The position numbers and the translations under genes were made by a program. A stretch of DNA of 64,000 nt, from positions 558,001 to 622,000 of the forward strand of contig JALRMH010000022.1 in the NCBI GenBank assembly GCA_026119935.1. The letters are read 5' to 3'. Shown here in pieces: positions 1-12,048 of the stretch; the stretch's first letter is position 1; every line of letters starts with the position of its first letter. This DNA is from Endothia cerciana (Eukaryota > Ascomycota > Sordariomycetes > Diaporthales > Cryphonectriaceae). Under the pieces are notes generated by a model that worked only from the letters and a program-made list of their open reading frames with translations, did not search any database and had not been told where the DNA came from.

Positions 1-1367
1 AGGCTGGGTGGCCCCGGGCCGGGGCGTGGCCAAACCAGTAGTAGCACTGGGCGAGAGTGAGGGCGAGAATCAGGTGGCGTAGGGAAGGCAGGGCGGCGGG
101 CGGGAGGAAGCGTAGGGTGAGGCCGAGGTTGTCGTGGGGCAGGGTGAAGTGGGCTTTGGGGTAGAATGCTTCCACAGCGGCGCGGTGCATATCGCGGTTG
201 ACGCGGAGGAGGGCAAGTCGGGAGGAAGCGGCAGGAGCATTTCGGGGCGAAGGAGGCGTAGACACTGGCACAGCAGCTGTGTTGTCTGGGTTAGCTGTCT
301 TGACGGGCGCGAAGGTGGAGCAGGGAAGGGAACGGGATTGACCAGTCCAGGAAGGGGTCTGTGCACACACAGCAGCACTCCCTCCTACGGCGTGTTGATA
401 CGTCGAAGACGTTCCCCTTGAGAAGCCGGCCGTTCACTATGTGTAGCCGTTCGAGACGGTGATCGTAACCGGCGGATTCCGGCGGGCCCAGGTGGGTGTA
501 TTGCAGGATTCGCAGTTTGAGTTGCCATGGGAGTCGGCCGAAAGGGAAGAGCCTGGTGTTCTGAGATACCTCGTCTTTCGTTGGAGTCAGTGCCGTCTCG
601 CGGGCAATCCTCGCCAGGTTTTCCTCTTTCGCGCTGCGGCCTAGCGAATGGTGCACGAGTTGAGCCGGGGCAGATATTTCGTGAGCGGATCCAGGAGGCA
701 GGACGTGATATAGCCGTCGTCGCCGGGATCGACGTCACATATTAGGGTCAGATCTGTTTCTCCAGGCCGACGCCCGGACCCAAGACGGCGGCAGACGTGC
801 TCCCATTTCTCAAGCATACGCAGACCATCAGGAGATGAGCGCGAGAGGACGGGATCGCTGCCGCTTGTGTCCGTCCCGCAGAGGCGGCACTTGTCTCGCG
901 GCGCTCTGTTGTCCGAGACCACGCCGCCGTGGCCCCAGGGGCAGGGCCAGCAGTTGAGACGGACGACCAAGCTGGTCATGCGGGCGAGGTGGGCAGCCGG
1001 GATGCCTGCCAGCAGCGGCGCGAGCATGTCCGGGCGGCCATGGCGGGCACGCACGACGAAGTGGTTGGTCCGCAGCAGTACGTCGAGCGCCTCGTCGCGC
1101 ACCTGGCGGCACACCAGCAGCAGCTCGAGTGGCAAGCGCGGACACGCGCATAGGCGGGCGCCGGGTTCAAAGGAAGAGACGAAGCCGTCGAGACGGCGCA
1201 GGTGCCAACAGCTGAATCAGAACCTGCCCGTCCCCGCCTCGCTCCCTCTGGGACCTCTGTCCAGAAGGTCGGTGGGACAGGGCCGACCTAGCCCCGAACA
1301 ACGCGTAGGTCGAACGTCGCGCCCGTTCGGGCAGGTCCAAGAATGTGAGGGCTGGAACTTGCTCCAT
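1..1367 (-). CDS. F-box-like fungal hypothetical protein, 3' partial, one frameshift
   Basis: Proposed exons are 1288-1367, 371-1211 and 1-285 (continuing past the left edge). The ATG at 1367 opens with MEQVPALTFLDLPERARR, an F-box/2EXR-like start. Intron 1212-1287 restores the frame into a middle segment with Cys-rich and LPLELLLVCRQVRDEAL motifs. A second F-box-like start (GRLPWQLKLRILQYTHLG) follows near 550-490, and after intron 286-370 a second copy of the core (LLRVNRDMHRAAVEAFY) appears. The protein is therefore a tandem two-module version of a large, fast-evolving fungal family with no known reaction; an adaptor role in ubiquitin ligation is only inferred. One break remains: a TAG at 641-643 right after NSCTIR, where a -1 shift continues smoothly into LGRSAKEENLARIA. 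Either one base is missing from the sequence or the gene is decaying. Exon borders are inferred from splice consensus. Confidence 0.5.
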
Positions 1368-2296
1368 CCATGGCTGTATTGTGTCGCAGTAGTCGGTTTT
1401 CCTCGTGTCAAGCTTATACAGTGGGAGGGTTGGGGACACCGTATCGCCCAAGGACGCTGGTATACTGAACAGCTTTACATACTGGTCACGCCAGGCCAAG
1501 GTCCCCTTTTTTTTTTTCCAGACAGAACAATAATAATGCAATCCACGATGCCATCAATTTCGGCGTTTTCTGCGGTCGGAACTACTGCAGTATTGGCTGA
1601 AAGGGCTCTGCGCAGGTCAGACCATGCCTTTAAATACCGGATGTATCATTTACGGTATAATGCTGACCCCCCAACTCAGAAAGTTCCGTGCCCCACATCT
1701 CGGTACTTACTGATATCTGCAAAAGTAGTGGATTCATCACTCGAAGCCTGGTCAGCCCAATAGCCTCCTCACCTTTGATACATGCGCCCGCTAACTGTAT
1801 GAATACATACGAATGACCAGTTAGTTCGTTATACTGGTTCGTGTTGGCTTCCCCCCTTGCACTGCCTCCGCAGCCTGAGACAGTATTCGTGGCCTTGCCG
1901 TCAGTCATGACCACGGCCTAAGCTCAGCTTCTCCTCGCCGTGTAAGCCTGAATTGTTCGGACCGGTGCCCCTTGGCTTCAATCAACCAACCCGGTATTAG
2001 CAGTTCAGCCGCCTCATACAGTCCGACCTGCCTTATCATCAGGAGATACTCCCGAGCAAGTTACGTCCTACTTGGGGTTGGGGTCCTCTTTCCGTAAGAT
2101 CAAACTCCCCGGGCTTACCTGGATGGCTCGTGCTTTCTCCCAGTTCCCTCTTCCCTTCTTCAAGTAGAGACGCCTTCTTCTTCGATCACGCAATATAAGA
2201 ATACTCTAAAGCCTAATCCTAACAGATCTCAAAGTCGTGGCAGCGCCAACTACTGGTTTGGACAGGCTGCAACTTGTAATAGTACCAATTGAGGCA
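1368..2296. other. intergenic, no gene seen
   Basis: This is the spacer between the divergent F-box-like gene and the dehydrogenase. It contains a T-run near 1508 and no ORF with family features on either strand. It presumably holds both promoters. Confidence 0.5.
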
Positions 2297-3405
2297 ATGG
2301 CTGAATTCACCGTTGAAAAGAAAGATCTCACCGGCCTCACAGGCAAAATCGTCGTAATCACTGGTAATGGTTCTTGCCCCCTCTCTAATTCTAAGCGTCC
2401 TCTCACCCAGACCTCTAGGCGGTTCCTCAGGCATCGGTCTTGCGGCAGCCTCCATGCTCCTCGAGCTTGGAGCGTCCGTTGTTGTCGGCGACCAGAACCC
2501 GCCCCCGGAGCCCCTCCTCGCGCAATACAGCGACGGAGATCACCTCACTTACATCCCTACTGACGTCAGCATCTGGGCCTCCTTGCGGTCCCTTTTCACC
2601 ACCGCCGCCGCTCAGCATGCTCGAATCGACCACGTCTTCGCTGCTGCCGGGATAGGCGGTCTCCGAGCGAACTACCTAGGAGAGACCTTCGACGCAGAGA
2701 CAGGCGAGCTGGAGGAGCCGTCCGCGGTGACACTCGACGTCAACCTCAGAGGCTGTATCAATACTGCCTACCTTGGTCTGTATTATATGCGGCACCAGAC
2801 GCCACAAGGCGGCTCGATCGTACTGGCGGCCAGCGCCACGGGTTTCACACGGTTCCGGAACGTGGATTACTGTGCAGCTAAGCACGGGGTGCTGGGCTTC
2901 ATGCGCGGGCTGGTGCCGCCCCTCGCCGAGCAGTCCAGCAGTATCCGGATCAACTGTATCGCGCCGTCGTGGACGCTGACAGGGATGGTCACGCGGGAGC
3001 GATTCGAGGCGGTAGGGTATTTAGATCGGACGCAGGACGCGGAGGTCGTCGCGAGGAGCGCTGTCGTCCTCATGGCAGATGAGAAGAGGCATGGCCAGAC
3101 GGTCTATTCACGCCAGGGGAGGCTTTGGGAGGTAGAAGAGGCGTTCATGAAGGTGGCGAGGGAGATTGTGGGCGGGGTGGATGAGGATGTGGTGAGTCCT
3201 GTCTTCCACTTTCACGAAGCGTCTACGGGTCCTCTTTAGGATTTATAGACCGAAGCTGTCGCAAAAGTGTAGGTGATATTTGTTAATTAAAGGTGTATAG
3301 GTCTTAAAGGCCATCCTCAAGAAGCGCGCCGAGGAGAAAGCCAGGGAGGAGGCAGAAGAGGCCGAGGAAGAGGGAAAGGAAGCAGCGCAGGCGTCAGTGG
3401 GCTGA
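2297..3405 (+). CDS. short-chain dehydrogenase/reductase (SDR)
   Basis: This is a Rossmann-fold NAD(P)-dependent oxidoreductase of the classical SDR type; the substrate is unknown. Exons are 2297-2363, 2419-3191 and 3310-3405 (311 residues). Joining exon 1 to exon 2 across the 55-base intron recreates the cofactor motif TGGSSGIG. AAAGIGG (the NAG position) and the catalytic Ser plus YCAAK follow, with a C-terminal substrate-binding region. Exon 2 can also be read to a stop at 3239. However, it contains a perfect GTGAGT donor at 3192, and an acceptor at 3309 leads into a charged, helical Lys/Glu-rich tail (AILKKRAEEKAREEAEEAEE) ending at 3405, so I prefer the three-exon model. The start at 2297 is the first ATG in frame with the dinucleotide-binding strand. 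Many homologues act on secondary alcohols or 15-hydroxyprostaglandin-like substrates, but nothing here decides that. Confidence 0.85.
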
Positions 3406-6400
3406 TTCTCAACCAAGACGGGACCTTGAGTTTCATCATCCAGTTCACGGCTACAATATACCAGGTTCAACTCATCTTTCGAAAGCCCCAATCTTGATAG
3501 CAGTCTACATTCTTCGGGATCAGAAGACGCGCTGAACACTTGAAATAGACTCCACGTAAGATTCAAGTTTAGAGCATATAAATGAGTCGTTACGTATTTT
3601 CGAAGCATACACCAAGGCAGAGGGCAAGGCATAAGTCAAATCTTTAATAATATCTCTTGCCCTTCTCTTGTTTTCCTTACCTATTTTAGTACCGCCCCCC
3701 CCCCCCCCCACTCCCTCCTGGGTATTTGTCAAGTCGGCTTTCTCTCAAGGAGAGGGCTCGAGATCTGCTTAAAGTTCACAAGACTGCCAGGTTTCAGAAT
3801 CTCCACATTAAGTATATTAGGTGATGAACAAGAGGTCAAACAATATCTTTGGGATTGTGTTCAAATCTAATCCTTACTTCAATGGAGAGAGGCCAAGCGA
3901 AGGAACTAAAGGAAAAGTTGCAGATTTCTACATACTGTTCTGGGGTTAATTGGACTGTCTATAGATCGAGTAATCTGACCAGACTTATGTATAAATTTCT
4001 TTGAACATCAAAACAAACCAAATGTTTAGGCTCAAGGGTAGACCGAGCGAGATTATAAGAAGCTTCAATATTAGCGAATAATGGTTATAAAATTATAGAA
4101 TCACAGCCTTCGACTGCAAGAAATACTTCATAATATAGCATAGAATGCTACTAGACACTTGACACGTGAGAGACTTTTTCGGTCAAACTTTAAGGATGAA
4201 ACGAGGGTGTTGCCGAGTAAAAAGAATAATTAACGAACAAAGTGGTCACGCTCGTATTTAAGCATAACAACGTTAGATCAAAGATGTAAATAATGAAGTA
4301 ACCGCATTCGGCACTTCATTCGGCTTTCAACATACGTTACACTTCTTGAATCTGCAATAATCCGATGATGCGAGGCTTTAATTATCTAAGAAGGTCATGA
4401 AATCTTAGACCCTAAGCTTTGTTAAAATACTGCAATTGCTTGACTACCTTGTCTCACGAGTATATCAGTGCTCATCAGAGGCAATACTGTTCGTGTCCCT
4501 GCACAACGGGAGTCCACCACCTGTATTTTATGTCCTCCACAGGTTTTGACACTATAGGATTCCTCCCAATTTGTGCTCGAAATATCAATATTATATCAAG
4601 TCGAATAGGCTTGATACCCATGGAGCGCAGATGGCCGTCCTCCATGAAAGAACGGTAGCAGCTGGTGCAGATGCTAAGGCGGTTGCTAAATTCTTGTTCT
4701 CACAGAAGACAGGCAGGCAGGCAGGCTACGTCGAAATAGGCATATATGCTATACCGGTGGGGCTTGGACATTGGTCCATGAAATAAAAATCTGCAGTAGC
4801 TTCTCGATGAGTTACGCCAACTCGCACTGACTGCGTCCAATGCATCGCGTGATGGGATTTGAAATCTCGGAAAGGGACTGTATCTGTCCATCGGGATAAT
4901 GGCGACATTGCTTTTCCGCATGTTACATCGTATAAGCGTGCGTCGTCTTTCTGAGACCGGGGCAATAGCAGATTGATTTCATCGCCCTTTTGGATTGGTA
5001 CCTGCTATCAGCAATACTTGTGACATGTCCTGTCCTCGTGGGCATTTAAAGGCTAGGACCGTGCTGGCTTGCTGTATTGAGTGATTCCATACACAAGAGC
5101 CCCTCAGCTGTGACATATGCGACCAGATATTTGACCAAATCACCCCACGCTAATGCATCACGAGGACGTGCACGGGGCTTAATGTGTTACGCCGTCTCTC
5201 GGTCACCTGAGAGAGGATGGGTCGACAATAATCTAAGCTAAGGTGTTCATGTGCAGTAGGGACAAAGTGTCTCAAGGCCCCTCGTAGAGAGCAGTGGCAA
5301 ATCAACCGGATCGCGCCTGATTAGAGAATTTCGACACAGGTCGGGAGCCTGCGCATAATTCCAGACCAGTCCCCCGACGAAATCTGTGCACCTCAATATT
5401 TTGCTGGCTGGAGCTCACCAGCGAGTGCTCTCTATATTTGGGCGTGTTAGCATGTAGAAGGGCTGACTGGTAGCAGTCGGCCACCGATGGATCCTCCCAA
5501 TTGTCATTCCACAACTGGATGGTGCTTTAAGCAATTTTCTCATCGTGAAGGTCTGCAGACGTGAAAGCAAGATGCTGCCTAGGCTCCAGTCCCATCTGTA
5601 CGTGTGACCAACGATGAGCTCACCCACCTGCTTGTGGGCTGACCATGAGTGTGGAAGAAGCATCATGCTCGTGCATCGCGGCCTTGACCTCCCTCATTGC
5701 CGCTTCGAACTGATTGCGGCTGGGTTCGCGACGATATTGATTTTGCAGCCTGCACCATCCAACTCTAATTGGCAACCCCCCGGGGCCGCAGGCGTGTTGC
5801 GTGCGGCATCTGGGCCCGGACAGAGACTTCTAGACGCCATCGCCCACGGCCCACGCGCCAGCCACGGTATCTGGGATCGCCGTCCTGCCTGTCAAGTTCT
5901 CACAGAGCTGTCGCAACGAGCGCGTCATGGTGGAATCGGGAATGTCTGAAATCCAGACGAAAGCCACCCAGAGCAAATCCAGAACCCGGCCGTTGGCTTT
6001 GGTTCTCCACGCAGCTCGACAGGTTGCCGACGAACCGATAGCGCCTCGTGTGACCCGCATTAGGTTCGTATTCCTTGGAGGTCTTTGGGGTGGGTATGTT
6101 CGCGATGCAGCAGCTATGGGTTAGTCGCTTAACTGGGTGAGGATTGGGGGTTCGACCGTGTCCGCTAATAAGTCTTTGCGAGAATGTGTGGACTAGTCGA
6201 CGCATGAAAACCAAAGACTCGTGTCTTTTGGTTCGTCAACCCATGGGACATCCGTCACTCTTAGATCACGCCCCGGTCAGTGGGCTGGTGGTTGGTCCCA
6301 TGAGGGCTGCAAGTGGGAACGCCGTCCGGCCCACCCAGTGACAAATAGGGGAAGTCATATCGTGGTGTAGGGATAATCTCGTTTGGCCTGATGGGCCAGG

Positions 6401-6995
6401 CCTGGCGGCGCCCCCGGGGTAACCACCCACGACTGTGCCACAGGATCGGATTGATGGCCCAGAGGATCTGCGAAAGCCGGGCAAAACTGAGGCTCAATCT
6501 CACTAGCCTGCAGACCAAGAATGTAATCCTATAATTTCTCGGCACTCACACCCGCCGGACTTGGAAATCAGTGGCTTGTGAGGATCGCTGTCAGCCCCAG
6601 CAAGGTTGTTCAACAGGGCCCACACTCGCGCAGGAGCTAAGCTGGGCGAGATAACCGAGCAGAGAATGTTGGTGAGCACCCCGGTAGTCTTCAGCAATGT
6701 ACCCACAGGTAGCCCCTGAACGGTGCGTGATCCTGCTGGCAGGGACGGAAATTAAAAGGAGAAGGCAGCAAAAAAAAACCCCAAAAAAAAAAAACCCGGC
6801 ATGCCGTCCTGGCTGGCAGAGAGGTGCATATATTTAACCTGTTTGGCTGCTACACTGGTCTCCAGGTTTCTTATTGACTCTTTCCTACCTCTTTCAGCCT
6901 CAGTCTGCGACCTCCACGATACTTCGAATCCGGACCGCGAACAGGAAGAGCGTCGCCAAGCCCCTCACCAAATCACACTCGTTAACAATCTCAAA
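3406..6995. other. AT-rich, gene-poor stretch
   Basis: About 3.6 kb without a supportable gene. The part from roughly 3640 to 4440 is clearly AT-richer than the rest of the window, and a C15 run lies at 3695-3709. A9 and A12 runs lie at 6770-6778 and 6783-6794. On the minus strand at 6503-6706 a short reading frame (GLPVGTLLKTTGVLTNIL and onward) has coding-like composition but no start and no recognisable partner exon. It may be a gene relic. Confidence 0.4.
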
Positions 6996-7109
6996 ATGGT
7001 GACGGCTGTGTTGTTCTATGTCGAGGCCATCATCCTCCTCCTCTTCATCATTCTCGGCTTCATCATCTGCTGTTCGAGGCTCGGAGGAATCAGCTTCGGG
7101 AAGAGGTGA
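6996..7109 (+). CDS. 37-residue hydrophobic membrane microprotein (candidate)
   Basis: A 37-codon ORF begins in good fungal context (TCAAAATGG, purine at -3) after a pyrimidine-rich leader typical of transcribed fungal genes. The product is almost entirely one transmembrane helix (VLFYVEAIILLLFIILGFII), followed by CCSRL and a short basic tail ending GKR. No family is recognised. The last codons overlap a possible GT donor (AGGTGATT at 7104), so this could also be the first exon of a longer protein. A frame from 7018 to 7602 runs alongside without family features. There is no bacterial-style context to judge it by; support comes only from the start context and the single clean helix. Confidence 0.4.
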   Translation: MVTAVLFYVEAIILLLFIILGFIICCSRLGGISFGKR

Positions 7110-8598
7110 TTCCAAGGCGTGGTCCAGAAAGGCCAGGGCGGGTCGAGGCGCCGAGCGGAAATCAGAACGATGGCCTGTGGCCCACGATCCACCCGAACCC
7201 TCTGGCTGGGACGAGGATAGCGATTGGCGATTCGAGACAAGGTTGGCCATACATACCTCACTGCAGGACAAGCTTGCGCCCGGCTGCCATCCAGGAGTGC
7301 TGACTCGTGTGAAAGGAAGGCCGGCCGCCTCGAAACCAGACGAACCTGCCGGAATCGCTGCCTCTGCGGCTGGTCATGGCCGCTCTGACAAGACAATACA
7401 CAAATTCCGACACTCCAGGTACATGGGCCCTCTGTGTGCCGCCCTCGAGCTCACGGGACGGCCAGGCTTGTGTCCAAGTCAAGGACGCGATGGAAATATC
7501 TTAATAAGCGCGGTCTGCATCAAGCGGCGGACACATGCATACGGGACGGATATGGGCACGGCGTTAACAGGCACCACATTCGGGTCGGGCAAGGTTAAAT
7601 AATGGAGTCAGGCGTACACCAGTGAGGAAGACGGGGGTCTTGGATAATTGCGAGAGATGACCCCAATAAGACGCATAGGGCCTGCTATCGACCACATTGG
7701 TTCTCACCGCCGCACGATGTGCCTCATCCATCTCGCGCACTTGAGCTGTCTTGTGTCCAAGCCCGATGGTCGCGCCCAAGGTTTCCGCGGGTCGAATACC
7801 ATTATGTGACCTGCTGTCCGGGACGATTGCCCATTGTGGCTGCTCGTCGGGGAGGGCAATCCTGCCGACATTGCGACGAGATGAAGTTCTCCGTGACACC
7901 TATTCTGAGGTGAGTGCAAAAGTTACTGAAGTATAGAGATGCGGTACCCAATAGAGTCTGAGGCCATCCGCCATTTCTGTCCGGCCCCTCCATGTAACAC
8001 CAAGTACCCTCCGTTTTTGCGGCTACAACAAGGGATTTAATGTCGAATCTATCCAGAACCTTAGCCGGCTTTTGGAGTGGCCAGCCGACCAGGGCACCAG
8101 CTTCCTAGGTCCCTTTTCCCATGATGCAGAGTGTAGAAGGTGGGTCTGCAAGGAGCCACACCTCCATCCATGGTGCAGGCCTGACAAGCCACATTCGCAG
8201 GTAAGAGCAATTATTAGACTCTTCGTTAAGACAGAAGTACTCGAGGTAATTCTCGAGGTTGAGCCAGTTAACTGAAAAGAAAATCGTTTCAAGAAATTTC
8301 TGACCGAGGCGATGCGGTCTTGAAGCAGACCTCAACCCAAAACTTGGACGCAGCTCTCAGATTTAGCTCTCCAGGAGCAGACCTCGCAACTACTTGATCG
8401 AGAAACTCGGGCAGAACAAAGTTAAGAAGAGGTAACAGGGCAAGACAGAGCAACTGGACATGTACACAGGGTGTGTTGAAATGAAGCCATAGGTAAATCC
8501 GGCATCAGTCAGCATCTCTTGCTATCTTCAGCCTGCTCAAATGTCCAACCTTTCTGAGTTGAGATCGAATCGAGCCGTAGTAGCCTTTGCCTCCTGCA
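7110..8598. other. intergenic, no clear gene
   Basis: Several ORFs of 60-195 codons exist on both strands, but none shows domain motifs, a signal peptide, or a start and splice pattern that agrees with a family. The part next to 8598 may hold debris of the 3' end of the damaged DUF3176 gene. Confidence 0.4.
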
Positions 8599-10573
8599 TT
8601 AGCTCTTCCTCGCCCCATAGCTGGATGTCAGGCTTGTCACCATCTCGTTCATGATCTGGCTGATACTCTCGAAGGAGGCATTGCGTTGATTGTACAAATT
8701 ACGTAGCCACCATGCTTTTAAGCACGTTAAATCGGAGTAAGCTCCACCCAAGCCGGTGCAGTCGGTGCTATCCCACGATGGTAGTGCCCCCATAAGCGCG
8801 GGCATCAGACATAGCCATTGACGACTCAAGCCGTATAAGCAGGTCTCTGCGCCGGTGATGTTGACTCCATTCCCGTTTGCGTCTGGTAGCGTGTAGAGAC
8901 CATTGGGCGCTGAGGAGCCAGTGTTCGTCGTGTAGTCTAGCCCGTGGACCACGCACGGGTCGACAAAAGTTATAGTAGTATCCTTGGCCCGATATATTTC
9001 CGTATGGCGAGTTCAGGGGTATCCAATCGCTGACTGGGGATTCCTGAAAAACGCCGTTGATAACTGTCCCTACATATTGTTGGACAGCTGGGTAGATGTA
9101 ACAAAAGGCCGCTGTGAGGCCAAAATAACCTGGTAGAGTTGTCACATTGTTCAAGCCGAGCTGTGGACATGAGCTAGTATAGGTTGGAGGCAAGGGATCA
9201 CCAAGGTCTGCTGCGGTGGAGTTGATGTCAGATATATTCTGGCAGGGACCAGTGTTGGGTATCATGATCTCTACTGTGCCAATCGAGAGATTTTGGATCA
9301 GTGTTCCTTGCTCAGAAAGCTGTAGGTATCCTGGAGGGCCCGGAAGGTGGGTAGAAACAGAAACGAGGCCATCCAGTCTCCTTAGCATGGACTCGGTCCC
9401 CTGGGTGACGAGGTAATTCATAGATAATCCGCTGGGGAGACTGTATGTGGTCTGTCGATCAGGGTTGGTCAGGTTCCAAGCTGGAGGGTCGGTCCAAGTG
9501 GTGTTGCCGGTCTGCTCTATGTAAGCAGTGGCATCGATGCAGTGGCAGCGAAATCCCAGTGTGGAGTGGGTGATGCCGTTGACAACAGGAAAAGTGCAAT
9601 TCCCGGACTCACACGTAGCCGATAGCTTTGTCTGTGATTCCAGGATTCCGTTCAGAATGGCGGCTTTCATAGGGCAGTCTATGCCTTGGAGATATGTCTG
9701 GGCGATTGGAATCGAGGCCTTCCCGTCAGGCCAGGGTCGTAAGCAGGGCATATTCTGGATGGCCTGCTGTATGAAGGCACCCATCAAGACCGAGATGATA
9801 GTTATGACTGAGGCAAAGCACGCACAGTTTCTGGATATAATCTTAGCGTTCGCCTTGTGACGTTGGAAAGCGCAAATACATACAGTCGAGGAAGCTGGGC
9901 ACGGAATTTGAAAGAACCCCATGGTCCTCGGCTAGCTTCATCAAATAGGCAGATGTGATTCAGTGGCCTCGTTTCTCGATACCAGCGCCATTTCAGCTGT
10001 CCTAGGACTAAGGCGGGCCTAGCAATCTCACGGAATCTGATAGTCGAGCCCGTCAAAAATTTGTCGAGAAGGACCAGAGCCTACCTGACTTCTACCACCT
10101 CCATGAGTATCGATCTCAATAGTGTATCCAAGAGCGCAATCAAAGTGCTGAGGCTCAGCGTGTTCCCGTACGGCCACGGTGCCTGTTCTTGGTCATTGAA
10201 AGTTGACCAGGATGACCACGATAGCCGTAAGAGCAAAAGCCGCCGTGGCTAAGTACAAGCCTTCGTCCAGCCAGGGCCGTAGACGTCTTCGACCAGCAAG
10301 CAGGCTGTGTTTTATCGGGGCATCCTCGTGATAAGAACTATGAAGTGGGAGATTTACCTTGTCTGTGGCTACATCCAAGGCTGGGCGCTCGTGGTTTCCC
10401 GTGCTAGTTTCGTGGTCATTAGACCATCTCGAGGGTCCGAAGGTAGCAGATGAGGAGCCAAATGATCCCATGGACTCAGACGATGGATCCATTTGAGCGG
10501 AACGCTCCTGATTATTATTGTGATTCAGTAAAACGTAACACGTCTCGTGAGGTGGGTTGCGAAGACTGTCCAT
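8599..10573 (-). pseudogene. DUF3176 family membrane protein, damaged
   Basis: Members are fungal multi-pass proteins with a large outer domain and no known function. Reconstructed exons are 10085-10573, 9884-10018 and 8599-9830, with introns of 66 and 53 bases. The family core is clear: an N-terminal helix (LATAAFALTAIVVILVNF), WPYGNTLSLSTLIALL, then LKWRWYRETRPL followed by the hallmark FDEASRGPWGSFK, a second helix (ASVITIISVLMGAFIQQA), and a long N-glycosylation-rich region with paired Cys. Two one-base excesses break the frame: within the TTT at 10199-10201 (VNF to NDQEQAPWPYG) and within the TTTT at 8965-8968 (YYYNF to VDPCVVHG). The reading then stops at 8599-8601, before the C-terminal transmembrane segment that the family normally has. 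The indels could be consensus errors, but the missing third helix suggests real decay or internal deletion. Confidence 0.75.
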
Positions 10574-12048
10574 ACCCCTTCACAGAAATTCTTGGAGGTT
10601 GAGAGCCGCAAGACATCAGTCCCCATCTGAACTTCGACTCCTTTATGAAAGAAGTGGACGAACCGGAGCCCACCGGCCATACAGAGACCTGGTAAGGCGT
10701 GCCATCTCTTCAGCCTGTGTAATTTGAAGCTGTCGGAGTGCATGAAACGCCAGATATCGCCTTGCCTGCAACGGCCCCCAGTGTCCAGTGGCCTGCTGCG
10801 GCCGAGTTCCACCGTTACTTGACTTTTACATGGCAGCCCGTGCCTCATGGCCGGCTGGCACTTGTAACAGTGCTGAGGCCCTCAATCCCAGTCATTTGTG
10901 TCTGTCTCGCTCCAACTTTACTTTGCGTACCATGAAATCGATACACTGCCTACCCCGTTGACCGCGCCTCACAACTTGACAGTCCCGACCGCTCTCAGTT
11001 CCTTTCCACCTGTCCTTTTCTCCGTTTACCATCATCAAGACCTTCTCACTTCTCCAGTATCTTGTTACAAATTTTTATTTTATTTTTCTCAGCTGCTGTA
11101 TGGCCAAAGAAGTGGCTGAGCATAGTTCGCGCCTCATCCGCGCCGTGGTACCTGTTCAGATACTTTCGTATCGCAACAGCTACGTACATAAATGTACATG
11201 AAATGTTTCAATGGAAAGATACACATGCCTTGGCCACATGTTCTCTGGACTCTAGACCGAGCCTGCCTCCCACACATGAGGATGCTATCGAGCTCGTGGC
11301 GCTTTTCCGAAACCAGTCTGGTCTCTCGATGGGCACGCTTCACAAAATCAGACAGCCCGGTATATTTGCACGCACCATCCAAGTCCCGGATTTCACTGAT
11401 TGGCGTCAATCAGCCTGGAAGTATTGATTATCCTTTAATTTCTTCCGTAGTCTGTATCCCACAAAAATAAAAAATGAAAAATAAAAAATGAAAAATACAA
11501 AATAAAAAATAAAAAAAATAAAAAAAATCAGTCTGCTCGCGTCTTGACGCTTCCACGAGTGGGTATCACTTGTAACACTATGGACTAGGTATACACGCTG
11601 TTTTTTGAACATTCAGTCTGCCTGTGGCCCGGATCTTTCCTAGGCCACTGTGAGGTGCCCCTTCCTGGCCCTGGCGGCACTACCTAGGTAGACGTTCCGC
11701 TCCGGCTGCATTATTGACTTTCCCCATGGGAATTCCTTTCCCCTAATCTCGAGGGGCGGTAGAGCCATACTTGCATGCACAAAGGATAAGCAAAACGGAA
11801 CGATGAACAGAGGCGCCTCAGAGAGAGCCTGAGGCAGCACTCAGGAAACACGACTTCCCGACTCCTTGTGCATGCAATCTTGCTAATGTCACGATCTTCT
11901 TACACCCTGCTGATATGCATAGTTGAAAAGTGACGGACAAAGGAAAATGGTGTGAAGGGGGCAAGGCGGAGGGGGGTGGCACCGGTGTGGGCATGGCCTC
12001 GAGCAGGGCAGCGATATCTCATCTCGCTGACCGGCAGTTGCCAGCCCG
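10574..12048. other. intergenic with A-rich simple repeat
   Basis: No gene is supported. An A-rich low-complexity tract built from AAAAAT/AAAAATG units lies at about 11461-11528. The rest is spacer between two minus-strand genes. Confidence 0.5.
11461..11528. repeat. A-rich simple repeat
   Basis: Repeated AAAAATAAAAAATG-like units grading into AAAAAAAT. This is a plain low-complexity tract in intergenic DNA. Confidence 0.8.

Noticed and set aside
867..1763. 298-codon plus-strand ORF
   Set aside because: It is antisense to the F-box-like gene, whose conserved motifs are on the minus strand.
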